Assembly: GCA_026003335.1 (NCBI GenBank)
Contig: BPHB01000001.1
Span: forward strand, 1,448,591-1,512,590
Length of the DNA: 64,000 nucleotides
Source: Chitinophagales bacterium
GTDB taxonomy: Bacteria; Bacteroidota; Bacteroidia; Chitinophagales; CAIOSU01
Direction of reading: 5' to 3'
The position numbers and the translations under genes were made by a program. This document shows, piece by piece, positions 44,368-53,374 of the stretch. How positions within the stretch are numbered: position 1 is the first letter of the stretch; each line of letters starts with the position of its first letter. Under the pieces are notes generated by a model. That model ran no database searches, had not been told where the DNA came from, and was given only the letters and a program-made list of their open reading frames with translations.

Positions 44368-45428
44368 GCTTGCGTATTGAAGGGAAAAAGGTAAAAGTTC
44401 CGGAAGGTATCCATCAGCTGCTGCCGGGGAAGCTGCAGCACAGATTTATCCAGCACTTTTGTAAAATACCTGTAAGGTTTATCCACGGCACCCCAGCGTT
44501 TTTTAAAATCATACACTCCTTTTTGCGTGAGCCATGTTCCACCCCAGTTCCAATAGAGAAATCCGCGTTTCACGGCATCTTTCATGGCCTCAAAAATAAG
44601 CAATGATAACGGTTGCAGATTCCTGTACTCATACAGGATAGCAGGAGTAAAGTATTCAACGGTTCTGTTGAAATAAAACAGTAACAGACCGGCTACGGGA
44701 GTTTTTCCCTGATAGGCGATAAACACTGCATACTCCTTCGGCCCGAAAAAATCGGGTATAAGGGTAAAAAACGCTTCCCGTTTGGGGAGCCCGCCTATGT
44801 CCTGTATGTTTTTCTCATGCACCTTGTATAAGAAGCCCAGCGCACCGGCATCATGATGTATCTGAAATGTAATGCCTGACTTGAGGGCCTTTCTTATATT
44901 TCTGGGTCTGGGGTCTGAAAACATGTGCATCAATTCCACGCCTTCTTCACTGACGGCTTCCGGAAGCCGGGTAATCTGTCCGATACGCTGGTCGGTGTAG
45001 TCGGGAGCAAAATGCTGTTCCAGCCAATTTTCGCTCTCCGGATCAAACGGATTGCACACTATAGTTACCAAAACAGCGGATAAAGAACGGGCGTACCCGG
45101 TAATTTCCCGCAAACAATCTTCACGTAAGCGGTTTTGCTCTTGCACCGGCAACGTCCGGGAGATGACGAAACCTCCGTTACTGCCATAATAAGGAAGCGA
45201 ATTAAATACCGTACCCTGCTCCGCAGACTTATATAAAAACGGCATGGTTGCTATCAGCTCATCATCGTGCCAGCAGGTGAAATACACCGACTGGGCATCC
45301 AGATGTTTCTTTAATAATCTATGATAAGATAAAGACTGATAGAAGAGGGTGCTTTCGTGCCGAAGTAAAAACTCTTTGTACGCGGGCGCTTTATCTGGTG
45401 GAATATCATCGTAGATTTTCCAATGCAT
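44364..45428 (-). CDS. GNAT/FemAB-like acyltransferase
   Basis: The start is set at ATG 45428 (MHWKIYDDIPPDKAPAYKEF); 35 more codons upstream are open but overlap asnB deeply. The chosen start overlaps the asnB end by 23 bases. The 354-residue protein resembles the FemAB/GNAT double-domain group (Acetyltransf_6): YQSLSYHRLLKKH, FTCWHDDELIATMPFLY, LPYYGSNGGFVIS in the first half and EYAVFIAYQGKTPVAGLLLFYFN, FLYWNWGGTW in the second. Such proteins attach amino acids or acyl groups to amino sugars. The exact donor is unknown. Confidence 0.7.
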   Translation of the reverse strand: MHWKIYDDIPPDKAPAYKEFLLRHESTLFYQSLSYHRLLKKHLDAQSVYFTCWHDDELIATMPFLYKSAEQGTVFNSLPYYGSNGGFVISRTLPVQEQNRLREDCLREITGYARSLSAVLVTIVCNPFDPESENWLEQHFAPDYTDQRIGQITRLPEAVSEEGVELMHMFSDPRPRNIRKALKSGITFQIHHDAGALGFLYKVHEKNIQDIGGLPKREAFFTLIPDFFGPKEYAVFIAYQGKTPVAGLLLFYFNRTVEYFTPAILYEYRNLQPLSLLIFEAMKDAVKRGFLYWNWGGTWLTQKGVYDFKKRWGAVDKPYRYFTKVLDKSVLQLPRQQLMDTFRNFYLFPFNTQA

Positions 45429-47319
45429 TTTTATCAAAGTTTCTTTCGAGAAATATCCGGCACCACCATTCAAAGCATAAAAAAGACCAGATGACCAACC
45501 GGTGATTAATTCGCTGATTGATGTGCTCGTCAAGAATTTTTTTTATGTATTCCGGTCTTATAAATTCCGTACATACTGTTTTTCTTTGCAACAACAATTC
45601 CTTGACATACTGAGCATTTCCTCCCCTGTACCATGATTCGTCCGGAGCGGAAAATCCCTGTTTCTTTCTGTTGATTACCTGGGCAGGCAAGATATCTTTC
45701 ATCGCCTTACGGAGTACGTTTTTCCCATCATCAAACTCCCGGTAAAAAAGCTGCTTCTTCCCCAGTATGTTCTCATCCAGTTTTTTAAAGTGCTCCAGAT
45801 TGCCCAGCTTATACCGGACAGGCACTTTTTGCGCAAATTCCACAAGGTCGTTGTCCAGAAAGGGAAAACGCTCTTCCAGCCCATTGGCCATAGACAGCTT
45901 ATCGCCCACAATCAGCAATCCCGAAAGAAACGTTTTTATTTCAAAATACAGGCTGTTCTGGATGTGCTGTTCCGGAGTGTCATATTTAAGATGCTTGTTG
46001 AAGGTAAACACCTTTTCAAAGACCGAACGGGGGGCGTTAAGGTCAATCTTGCTGAGCACGGAATCCTGAAAGAGGCTTGTCTTGTCCTGATCGGGCACCA
46101 GACGCTGCCAGAAGTGATAATAGTTTTCAAAAAAACTTTTTTGGTCCAGAGAGCGGAAAACGCGATAGTAGCGCCACGGGTAACCGCCATAGAGCTCATC
46201 ACCACCGGTGCCCTGCAGGCAGACCTTCACAAACTTGGACGCCAGGCGGCTGATATAGAACTGCGGATAACTCATACCCACCCGCAAATCTTCCAGATGC
46301 CACACCACTCTGGGTAATGACCAGCCCAAATCACCGGCATTAATCACCTGCTCATAGTGTTCGGTTTTGTAATAACTGGCCAGCAGTTCGGCATCTCTTC
46401 TTTCATCATAGTTTGCCTCTACCCCATCCACTTCAGACATATCAAAACCTGCAGTGAAAGTGGGAAACCTGTTGAGGTGTCGGGCAGCCAGAGCCGTGAT
46501 GGAGCCTGAATCCATACCCCCCGACAAGTAACAGCCCACCGGAACATCAGACACCAACTGCCGGCACACCGCATTCTCCATCAGTCTCCGCGTTTCATTG
46601 GTTGCCTCTTCAAAAGAGATGGACTCATCGGGGTTGGAAAAGTCATAGTCCCACCAGGAATGATGTTTTACAAACTTTGAGTTTTTGTCCAGCCTGACAA
46701 TGTTAGCCGGTGGCAGCAGAATGATGCCCTGAAAGAGGGTATGAAATCTGAAGAGATTCTGAAAAGTAAAGTATTCATTCAATGCATCCAGATTCAGAGA
46801 CACGTGGTAATCAGGATGCTCCAGGATGGCCTTTATTTCAGAGGCAAAGACGATAGTTTCCCCGTTAAACCAGTAGTATAAAGGTTTTATGCCGTAGCGA
46901 TCTCTGCTGAGAAAAAGCTCTCCGGTATCCTTTTTCCAGGCGGCAACGGCAAACATGCCGTTTATGCGCTCAAAAAAGGCAGGTCCGAATTCTGCCAGAC
47001 CTTCCACGAGGACCTCCGTATCCGAAGAGGAAACAAAAGCATGGCCTCTTGCTTTTAGGAGTTGCTTAAGCTCCAGGAAATTGTAAATACAGCCGTTGAA
47101 GACGATAGTCCAGTTGCCGTCAGCGGAAGTCATCGGCTGTGCTCCCCGCGGGGAAGGGTCAAGAATGGCCAGTCTGCGGTGCCCCAGACCGATATTCTCG
47201 TGCACGAAATGCCCCTCTCCGTCCGGACCGCGGTGACTTAAAGCATGGGTCATTTTTTTCAGCAAGGGAAGCGAAACCGGACGTCCGCTGAAATTAAAAA
47301 TTCCGGCTATGCCACACAT
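45406..47319 (-). CDS. asnB: Asparagine synthase (glutamine-hydrolysing)-like amidotransferase, second copy
   Basis: The 637-residue protein starts MCGIAGIFNFSG, with the nucleophile Cys exposed after Met removal. The glutaminase domain (1-200) has LSHRGPDGEGH. The synthetase domain (about 230-620) has the ATP loop YLSGGMDSGSI and GTGGDELYGGY. It differs clearly from the copy at 33957 but has the same architecture. Its operon position, with an acyltransferase overlapping its end and an aminotransferase 4 bases before its start, argues for glycan amidation rather than amino-acid supply. Confidence 0.9.
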   Translation of the reverse strand: MCGIAGIFNFSGRPVSLPLLKKMTHALSHRGPDGEGHFVHENIGLGHRRLAILDPSPRGAQPMTSADGNWTIVFNGCIYNFLELKQLLKARGHAFVSSSDTEVLVEGLAEFGPAFFERINGMFAVAAWKKDTGELFLSRDRYGIKPLYYWFNGETIVFASEIKAILEHPDYHVSLNLDALNEYFTFQNLFRFHTLFQGIILLPPANIVRLDKNSKFVKHHSWWDYDFSNPDESISFEEATNETRRLMENAVCRQLVSDVPVGCYLSGGMDSGSITALAARHLNRFPTFTAGFDMSEVDGVEANYDERRDAELLASYYKTEHYEQVINAGDLGWSLPRVVWHLEDLRVGMSYPQFYISRLASKFVKVCLQGTGGDELYGGYPWRYYRVFRSLDQKSFFENYYHFWQRLVPDQDKTSLFQDSVLSKIDLNAPRSVFEKVFTFNKHLKYDTPEQHIQNSLYFEIKTFLSGLLIVGDKLSMANGLEERFPFLDNDLVEFAQKVPVRYKLGNLEHFKKLDENILGKKQLFYREFDDGKNVLRKAMKDILPAQVINRKKQGFSAPDESWYRGGNAQYVKELLLQRKTVCTEFIRPEYIKKILDEHINQRINHRLVIWSFLCFEWWCRIFLERNFDKNALENLR

Positions 47320-47323
47320 GTAC

Positions 47324-48463
47324 TCAAAAAGATTTCAGCGTTTCCACTATGTATGCAAAGTCAGCAGCATCCATTTTATTATGCAGCGGAATAGCCATGG
47401 AGCAATCATTGGCTATCCGCGCATTGGGATAATCATCGGGTTTAAAGTCGTATTTTTTTGCGTAGTAGTTCAGCATGTGCACGGCATGGGTTCCGGGTCT
47501 GGTGCTGATACCTTTTTCCTGGAGCTGTTCCATGATTTTATTTCTGGGCATCGGAGCCGAAGATTCATCCACGATAGTGACGAATGACTGCCAGCCGTGA
47601 TCGGATTCTGCGGGCACCAATGGCAGGCGCAGCCAGTTAACGCTTTGCAGCTCCCGGAAGTAGTAATCAGCCCAGTGTTTGCGTTCCTGTATAAAGCGGT
47701 CTAACTTTTTAAGTTGCACCATGCCCAGAGCGCCCTGCAGGTCGGTCATGCGGTAATTAAAACCCATCACCTTAAAGTCGGGCAAAATATAAGGTCTGGG
47801 ACCCCGGTGGCGTTGCTCTTCCGAAACCGAAGCACCGTGGTTGCGCAGGACATCCACCGTTTGGGCAAGCGCATCATCATCAGTCGTAATCATACCTCCT
47901 TCACCGGTTGTAATGGCTTTTCTCGGATGAAAAGAAAAACAGGCCATCGTGCCAAGGCCTCCGGCAGGCCTGCCTTTGTATCCGGCTCCTGATGCACAAG
48001 CTGCATCTTCAATAATCGGGATGTTGCCCGCCACAGCTTTTATGGCATCCATATCAGCACAGAGTCCAAACAGGTGCACGGCAATAATGGCTTTTGTTCT
48101 GGGAGTGATTTTCCTTTTAACTTCCTCAGCAGCTATATTAAAGGAGTCAAGGTGTATATCGGCAAAAACGGGGGTGGCTCCGCAGTAAAGCACGGCATTG
48201 GCTGTGGCTACCCAGGTGAAGGCCGGAACAATGACTTCATCACCGGGTTTTACGCCCAGCGCCAGCAGGCTGAGATGCAGCGCTGTAGTGCAGCTGGTTA
48301 CCGCAATGGCATTTTTCACCTGATGCCGTTCTGCAAACAGCCGTTCAAATTCTTTTACTTTGGGTCCCTGGGTGAGCCATCCGGTGGCAATAGGCTCCCT
48401 GAGGGCATTCCACTCCTCTTCGCCCATCACGGGCTCGGAAATATTGATTTTCCTTGGCTTCAT
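47324..48463 (-). CDS. DegT/DnrJ/EryC1/StrS-family nucleotide-sugar aminotransferase, second copy
   Basis: ATG 48463 is chosen because it overlaps the stop of the epimerase gene as TAATG and gives the usual family start (KPRKINISEPVMGEEEWNAL); 33 further in-frame codons lie inside the epimerase gene. The 379-residue PLP enzyme has TSCTTALHLSLLALGVKPGD, IEDAACASGAGYKG and the PLP lysine in CFSFHPRKAITTGEGG. It probably aminates a 4-keto or 3-keto sugar made by the preceding epimerase/dehydratase-family enzyme. Confidence 0.92.
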   Translation of the reverse strand: MKPRKINISEPVMGEEEWNALREPIATGWLTQGPKVKEFERLFAERHQVKNAIAVTSCTTALHLSLLALGVKPGDEVIVPAFTWVATANAVLYCGATPVFADIHLDSFNIAAEEVKRKITPRTKAIIAVHLFGLCADMDAIKAVAGNIPIIEDAACASGAGYKGRPAGGLGTMACFSFHPRKAITTGEGGMITTDDDALAQTVDVLRNHGASVSEEQRHRGPRPYILPDFKVMGFNYRMTDLQGALGMVQLKKLDRFIQERKHWADYYFRELQSVNWLRLPLVPAESDHGWQSFVTIVDESSAPMPRNKIMEQLQEKGISTRPGTHAVHMLNYYAKKYDFKPDDYPNARIANDCSMAIPLHNKMDAADFAYIVETLKSF

Positions 48464-49455
48464 TACACCAGCTCCGTGGTCTGTCTGGCTTTCAGCGCCT
48501 CTTTGTGTGTATTTCTCCACTCTATTAGTTTTTTCATTCCTTCTTCCAGTCCGATTTGCCACTTAAACCCGAGGTCTTTTTCGGCTTTCTCGGTGCTGCC
48601 TATTCTGTTGGTAACAAAGGTTAAACCGGCAGGCTCATACTGGATATCTATAGATTTTCCGGAAAGCCGGATCAATAGCTCAGCAAGCTCCTTAATTGAC
48701 GTTCCGATGCCGCGGCCAACATTGTAACAAGCGCCCGATACATCGGCTTTCATAGCACATATATTCGCCCGCGCCACATCTTCCACAGCAATAAAATCAT
48801 ACTGCTGGCTTCCGTCACCATAAATAACCGGTTTTTCATTTCGGTCCAGGCGGTCCAAGATCTTATGCATAACGGCAATGTAGGCGCCCTTATAGTCTTG
48901 TCGCGGCCCATACACGTTCATGTAACGCAGGCCTACCCAATTCAACCCATAGCGTTTGCCCAAGGAATGAAACATTTGCTCTCCGGCAATTTTGGTGGCT
49001 CCGTAAAATGTATCATTATTAAAAGGATGGTCTTCCCGCATAGGTATTTCCACCGCATTACCATACACCGAAGCGCTGGAGGAATACACTACCCGTTGCA
49101 CTTGGTTTTGAATAGCCGACTCTATCACGTTAAAGCAGCCCCGTATGTTCACTTCAAAAGCCGAGCGGGGATAGTCATGACAATGCAGCAACCACAGGGC
49201 TGCAAGATAAAAAACCCCATCGGTGCCTTTCATGGCAGCATTGAGAATATCCTGGTGCAGGATATCGCCCCCAAGCTCAAAAACCTTGCATCGGGGATCA
49301 CGTAGGGCATTTTCAATATTATCCAGCCGCCCGCGCGAAAAGTTATCGTAAATCACCACCTCTTTTACATCTTCCGCAAGCAGCTGATCTACCACGTGCG
49401 AGCCAATGAAGCCAGCGCCTCCGATCACAAGAAATTTTTTACCTCTGATATCCAT
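48463..49455 (-). CDS. NAD-dependent nucleotide-sugar epimerase/dehydratase
   Basis: The 330-residue extended SDR protein has the nucleotide-binding loop VIGGAGFIGSHVVDQLL (residues 10-26), an acidic residue at the end of strand 2 (VVIYDNFSRG), the catalytic Ser region YSSSASVYG and the YxxxK pair in DTFYGATKIAGE. It belongs with UDP-glucose/UDP-GlcNAc 4-epimerases and related dehydratases; specificity cannot be fixed by reading. It is the first gene of the twelve-gene minus-strand polysaccharide operon running to 37458, with a candidate promoter about 210 bases upstream. Confidence 0.88.
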   Translation of the reverse strand: MDIRGKKFLVIGGAGFIGSHVVDQLLAEDVKEVVIYDNFSRGRLDNIENALRDPRCKVFELGGDILHQDILNAAMKGTDGVFYLAALWLLHCHDYPRSAFEVNIRGCFNVIESAIQNQVQRVVYSSSASVYGNAVEIPMREDHPFNNDTFYGATKIAGEQMFHSLGKRYGLNWVGLRYMNVYGPRQDYKGAYIAVMHKILDRLDRNEKPVIYGDGSQQYDFIAVEDVARANICAMKADVSGACYNVGRGIGTSIKELAELLIRLSGKSIDIQYEPAGLTFVTNRIGSTEKAEKDLGFKWQIGLEEGMKKLIEWRNTHKEALKARQTTELV

Positions 49456-49779
49456 GTTTTAGTTTGTTCAAAAGTTAATATGCGGGCAATCTGATAATTG
49501 AATTACAGGAAAGCTGCAATCCTGATAGACACTCCATAATCTTATCTAAGGAATTGCTTTCACAATCCTGCAATTCCCCTCAACCTTGCCACTGTTTTAG
49601 TGCGAATATTAAATTATTAAATGGACAAAAGTTTCCCCTCTATTAAACAGCCTTACGTTTACGCCTCAAAGTTATCAGATATTACCACAAGCTCAAGCAA
49701 CGAGCGCTTTCTTTGCTAAATATTTTATTTGCGGGTGTTGACCGGAGAAATTTTATCTTAGTTGTTCAACCCACTCCTG
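49456..49779. other. Divergent intergenic region between the polysaccharide operon and radA
   Basis: These 324 bases hold no convincing gene. They must carry the promoters for the leftward polysaccharide operon and for rightward radA. One TAnnTTTG element was seen on the minus strand at 49667-49674. No riboswitch or tRNA was recognised. Confidence 0.5.
49667..49697 (-). promoter_or_regulatory. Candidate promoter of the polysaccharide operon
   Basis: On the minus strand TAACTTTG (49674-49667) fits the -7 consensus TAnnTTTG, with CTTG (49697-49694) 19 bases upstream at the -33 position. Transcription would start near 49660, giving a leader of about 205 bases before ATG 49455. Confidence 0.35.
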
Positions 49780-51147
49780 ATGCCCAAAGTAAAAACCACG
49801 TATATCTGTCAGAACTGTGGTGCTGAATCCCCGAAGTGGATGGGCAGATGCCCTTCGTGCAATCAATGGAACACCTATGTGGAAGAAATCATCAAAAAGC
49901 CTCAGGGGCAACTGCACGGGAGTAGCAATGGTTTTTTAAAAGGGTCTGTGGCCGTCAGGCTGGATGAGGCCGAGTCGCTGGATACATTCAGAATACTAAC
50001 CCCTGATGATGAGCTAAACCGGGTTCTTGGGGGAGGCATTGTTCCCGGCTCGGTGGTACTGGTAGCCGGAGATCCCGGCATAGGGAAGTCCACTTTGATG
50101 TTGCAACTGGCCGCAGGGCTTCAACAAGCTACGGTGATCTATATAAGTGGCGAGGAAAGCCCGGCACAGCTCGGATTGCGTGCAAATAGAATGGGACTGC
50201 GCACATCCAACTGCTATGTATTGGCTGAAACCTGTACACAACTCATTTTTGATCAACTCAAAGCACTCAATCCCGGGCTGCTGATTGTGGACTCTATCCA
50301 AACCCTTTACACGCAAAAGATAGAGTCGTCACCGGGCAGTGTCAGTCAAATACGCGAATGTGCAGCTGAACTGCAGCGGTATGCAAAGGAAAGTGGAGTG
50401 CCGGTATTTCTGATTGGGCATATCACCAAAGAAGGCATGATTGCCGGGCCTAAGGTGCTGGAACACATTGTGGATACAGTGCTGCAGTTTGAAGGCGATC
50501 GGAATTACAATTATCGTATCCTGCGCACCTCCAAAAACCGGTTTGGCAGCACCTCCGAAATAGGTATTTATGACATGCAAACCTCCGGACTGCGGCAGGT
50601 GAGTAATCCCTCCGAGTTGTTGCTCTCAGAGCGCGAAGAACTGCTGAGCGGGATTACCATCGCAGCAACGATGGAAGGCATGCGCCCTATGCTCATTGAA
50701 ACACAGGCGCTGGTGGCACCAGCTGTTTATGGCACGCCCCAGCGTTCTTCAACGGGTTTTGACATCCGCAGACTGCACATGCTGCTGGCGGTGCTGGAGA
50801 AAAGACTGGGTTTTCATTTCGGGGCAAGAGATGTGTTTTTCAATATTGCGGGCGGCCTGAAGGTGGAAGACCCGGCAATTGATCTGGCAGTGGTTTGCGC
50901 CCTGTTGTCTTCAGCCGAAGATACTCCTGTGCCTTACAACGTATGCTTCGCTGGCGAAGTAGGCTTGTCAGGGGAAATACGTGCTGTACGAGGTATAGAA
51001 CAGCGCATCTTCGAGGCTGATAAACTGGGTTTCGAAAAAATATTTATTCCGGCCGGAAACAGAAAAGCCTTGTCAGGCATGAACACCCGTATCAAAGTAG
51101 CTCAGGTATCCAAAGTACAGCAGGTGGCACAGCGGCTTTTCGCATAA
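49780..51147 (+). CDS. radA: DNA repair protein RadA
   Basis: The 455-residue protein uses ATG 49780 (PKVKTTYICQNCG); an in-frame TTG 18 bases earlier is not needed. It has the N-terminal four-cysteine zinc finger (CQNCG and CPSC), the Walker A loop GDPGIGKST near residue 98, the RadA-specific KNRFGSTSE near residue 254 and a C-terminal Lon-protease-like domain (about 280-455, DPAIDLAVVCALLSS). RadA is a branch-migration helicase-like partner of RecA in recombination repair. Length is standard. Confidence 0.97.
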   Translation: MPKVKTTYICQNCGAESPKWMGRCPSCNQWNTYVEEIIKKPQGQLHGSSNGFLKGSVAVRLDEAESLDTFRILTPDDELNRVLGGGIVPGSVVLVAGDPGIGKSTLMLQLAAGLQQATVIYISGEESPAQLGLRANRMGLRTSNCYVLAETCTQLIFDQLKALNPGLLIVDSIQTLYTQKIESSPGSVSQIRECAAELQRYAKESGVPVFLIGHITKEGMIAGPKVLEHIVDTVLQFEGDRNYNYRILRTSKNRFGSTSEIGIYDMQTSGLRQVSNPSELLLSEREELLSGITIAATMEGMRPMLIETQALVAPAVYGTPQRSSTGFDIRRLHMLLAVLEKRLGFHFGARDVFFNIAGGLKVEDPAIDLAVVCALLSSAEDTPVPYNVCFAGEVGLSGEIRAVRGIEQRIFEADKLGFEKIFIPAGNRKALSGMNTRIKVAQVSKVQQVAQRLFA

Positions 51148-51178
51148 ACCGGCATGGCTGTAAGTAAACAAAGCTCCG

Positions 51179-51886
51179 ATGCATGTCCTGGACATTACCC
51201 GGGAATATCTGAGTGATTTCATAGGGCTGTTTTTTCCTCACTCCTGTGAAGCCTGCGGTCGTACTCTGACGAAAGGCGAAGACATATTGTGCCTGTTCTG
51301 CCTGTATGCCATGCCTCAAACCCATTACCATCTTGAAAAGGACAATCCGGCTGAAAAGCTCTTCTGGGGAAGGGCGGATGTGCAGCGGGCGGCCGCTCTT
51401 TACTTTTATCATTCCAGGTCCAGAGTTCAGCACCTGCTTCATGCCATAAAATATCATGGCAAAAAAGAGATAGCCTACAAGCTGGGGCACCTTTACGGAA
51501 GCATGCTCAGCGGCACACCTTTTGCCGAAGGCATCAATCTGATTGTGCCCGTTCCCCTGCATGAGAAGAAAAAGCGTCAGCGCGGCTATAACCAGAGTGA
51601 TTACTTTGCCATGGGCCTTTCGGAAAGCATGGAAATACCCTGGTCAGCTAATATCTTGAAACGAAAAATTTACACACAAACACAGACTGCCAAATCGCGT
51701 TTTGAACGCTGGGGCAACGTCCATGAAGTGTTTTTCCTTCCACATGCGCCTTCCATACAGGGCAAACATATTCTGTTGGTGGATGATGTAATTACTACTG
51801 GAGCCACTCTGGAAGCCTGCACCCATACGCTGCAGCAGGCTGAAGCAGTTAAGGTAAGCATAGCCGCTATTGCCATCGCGCATTAA
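51179..51886 (+). CDS. comF: ComF family phosphoribosyltransferase-like protein
   Basis: The 235-residue protein begins with a small zinc-finger-like region (CEACGRTLTKGEDILCLFC) and ends with the phosphoribosyltransferase motif ILLVDDVITTGAT. The mid-region VPVPLHEKKKRQRGYNQS is typical of ComF. In other bacteria ComF is tied to DNA uptake and single-stranded DNA handling. It lies 31 bases after radA on the same strand, so both may be co-transcribed. Confidence 0.92.
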   Translation: MHVLDITREYLSDFIGLFFPHSCEACGRTLTKGEDILCLFCLYAMPQTHYHLEKDNPAEKLFWGRADVQRAAALYFYHSRSRVQHLLHAIKYHGKKEIAYKLGHLYGSMLSGTPFAEGINLIVPVPLHEKKKRQRGYNQSDYFAMGLSESMEIPWSANILKRKIYTQTQTAKSRFERWGNVHEVFFLPHAPSIQGKHILLVDDVITTGATLEACTHTLQQAEAVKVSIAAIAIAH

Positions 51887-51943
51887 CGGAAATTGTATTT
51901 CCTTTGCACCATAACTTTTTTAAAGCAGCGTTTAGCCTGAAGT

Positions 51944-53374
51944 TTGAAATCCAGTTTGCCATTTATAACTCTTGCGTTGCTGGCCGCTGTGCTGATATGG
52001 TCATCCGGATGCCGCAAAGACGTGGTCACCGATAATCCCTCAGCCAGGCTGGCTTTTTCTGTCGATACGCTCACCTTTGACACAGTGTTTACAACTCTGG
52101 GCTCTACGACTCTCTCTTTCAAGGTATATAATCGGAATCGTCAGGCTGTTGAAACAGACATCATGCTTGCCGGGGGTGATGCCTCCAACTTCAGAATCAA
52201 TGTGGACGGCTTACCCGGACGTAAGCACCAAAACGTACTCATCTATGGCAATGACAGTATTTATGTGTTTGTGGAAGTAACCGTTGACCCGAATAATCAA
52301 AACACTCCGGTAGTGATTTACGATAGTGTATTATTTGAAACCAACGGCAACCGGCAAAAAGTAATTCTGGAGGCATGGGGGCAGGATGCTTATTTCTACA
52401 AAGACTCTATTCTTCCCTCGGGTATATGGAGCAATGAAAAACCCCATGTCATTCTGCGTTACGCAATAGTGGACTCCGGAGCTAATCTGCAAATCCGGGA
52501 GGGTACCCAGATATACATGGGTGGCAACGCACAGTTTATTGTATATGGCACAGGGAAAATTCTGGTTACGGGCACTAAAGATCAGCCGGTAGTCTTTCAG
52601 GGCATTCGTCTGGAAGATTTTTATGAAGATCTGCCAGGACAATGGGCCGGCATATTTATTCTTCGGGGCAGCCGCAATAACCTGTTTGAATATGCCATCA
52701 TTAAAAATTCTGATTACGGTATCAACTTAGGCTCGGTGCCTGCCCGCATTGATACGTGTGCAGATATCACCACGCTCATCACCAACACCAATATTCCACA
52801 GGTAACCCTCCGGAATTGTATAATACAAAACAGTTTCTACAGCGGTCTTTCAGGACTTTTTTCCGAAATAACGGCTGAAAACTGTCTGGTATTCGGAAGC
52901 AGTGATCATCTGATTTCACTTGTTTACGGAGGAAACTACAGGCTCAATCACTGCACCTTTGCCAACTACGGTTCTGCTCTGCTTAATCATCAGGTGCCCG
53001 TGCTTTTTACTTCCAATGTGTTGTATTGCGATTTCGCTCCCTACGTAGCTGAATTGATCCTGCAAACGGATAATACAATTATTTACGGCTCGCTGGATGA
53101 AGAAATTAAATTTGAAGTGGCTGACACCTCCTTTGCCGAAATTGTTTTTGACCACTGCCTGCTGAAAACAAAGCTGCAAACCGACACCGTAAGCATTGTA
53201 GGTTCTATACTGAATCAGGACCCGCACTTTACCGACCCTGCAGAGGATGATTATACGCTCAAAGATGATTCCCCCTGCATCAATGCAGGCAAGCCTTCCC
53301 CACTAATGACCGATCTGAATGGAAATGCGCGTACGGATACCCCCGATATCGGAGCTTATGAATTTGTGCCCTGA
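51944..53374 (+). CDS. Right-handed beta-helix lipoprotein
   Basis: The 476-residue protein begins at TTG 51944; the codon before AGT-TTG is a stop and no upstream ATG exists. The N-terminus is a lipoprotein signal (LALLAAVLIWSSGCRKD) with the lipobox Cys near residue 24. An Ig-like strand region (about 45-150) precedes parallel beta-helix coils (about 180-430: NNLFEYAIIKNSDYGINLGS, LRNCIIQNSFYSGLSG, AENCLVFGSSD, LNHCTFANYGSALLN). The end, DLNGNARTDTPDIGAYEFV, is common in Bacteroidota beta-helix proteins. It is probably outer-membrane or surface anchored. Function is unknown. It ends directly against the stop of the convergent methyltransferase gene. Confidence 0.8.
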   Translation: MKSSLPFITLALLAAVLIWSSGCRKDVVTDNPSARLAFSVDTLTFDTVFTTLGSTTLSFKVYNRNRQAVETDIMLAGGDASNFRINVDGLPGRKHQNVLIYGNDSIYVFVEVTVDPNNQNTPVVIYDSVLFETNGNRQKVILEAWGQDAYFYKDSILPSGIWSNEKPHVILRYAIVDSGANLQIREGTQIYMGGNAQFIVYGTGKILVTGTKDQPVVFQGIRLEDFYEDLPGQWAGIFILRGSRNNLFEYAIIKNSDYGINLGSVPARIDTCADITTLITNTNIPQVTLRNCIIQNSFYSGLSGLFSEITAENCLVFGSSDHLISLVYGGNYRLNHCTFANYGSALLNHQVPVLFTSNVLYCDFAPYVAELILQTDNTIIYGSLDEEIKFEVADTSFAEIVFDHCLLKTKLQTDTVSIVGSILNQDPHFTDPAEDDYTLKDDSPCINAGKPSPLMTDLNGNARTDTPDIGAYEFVP

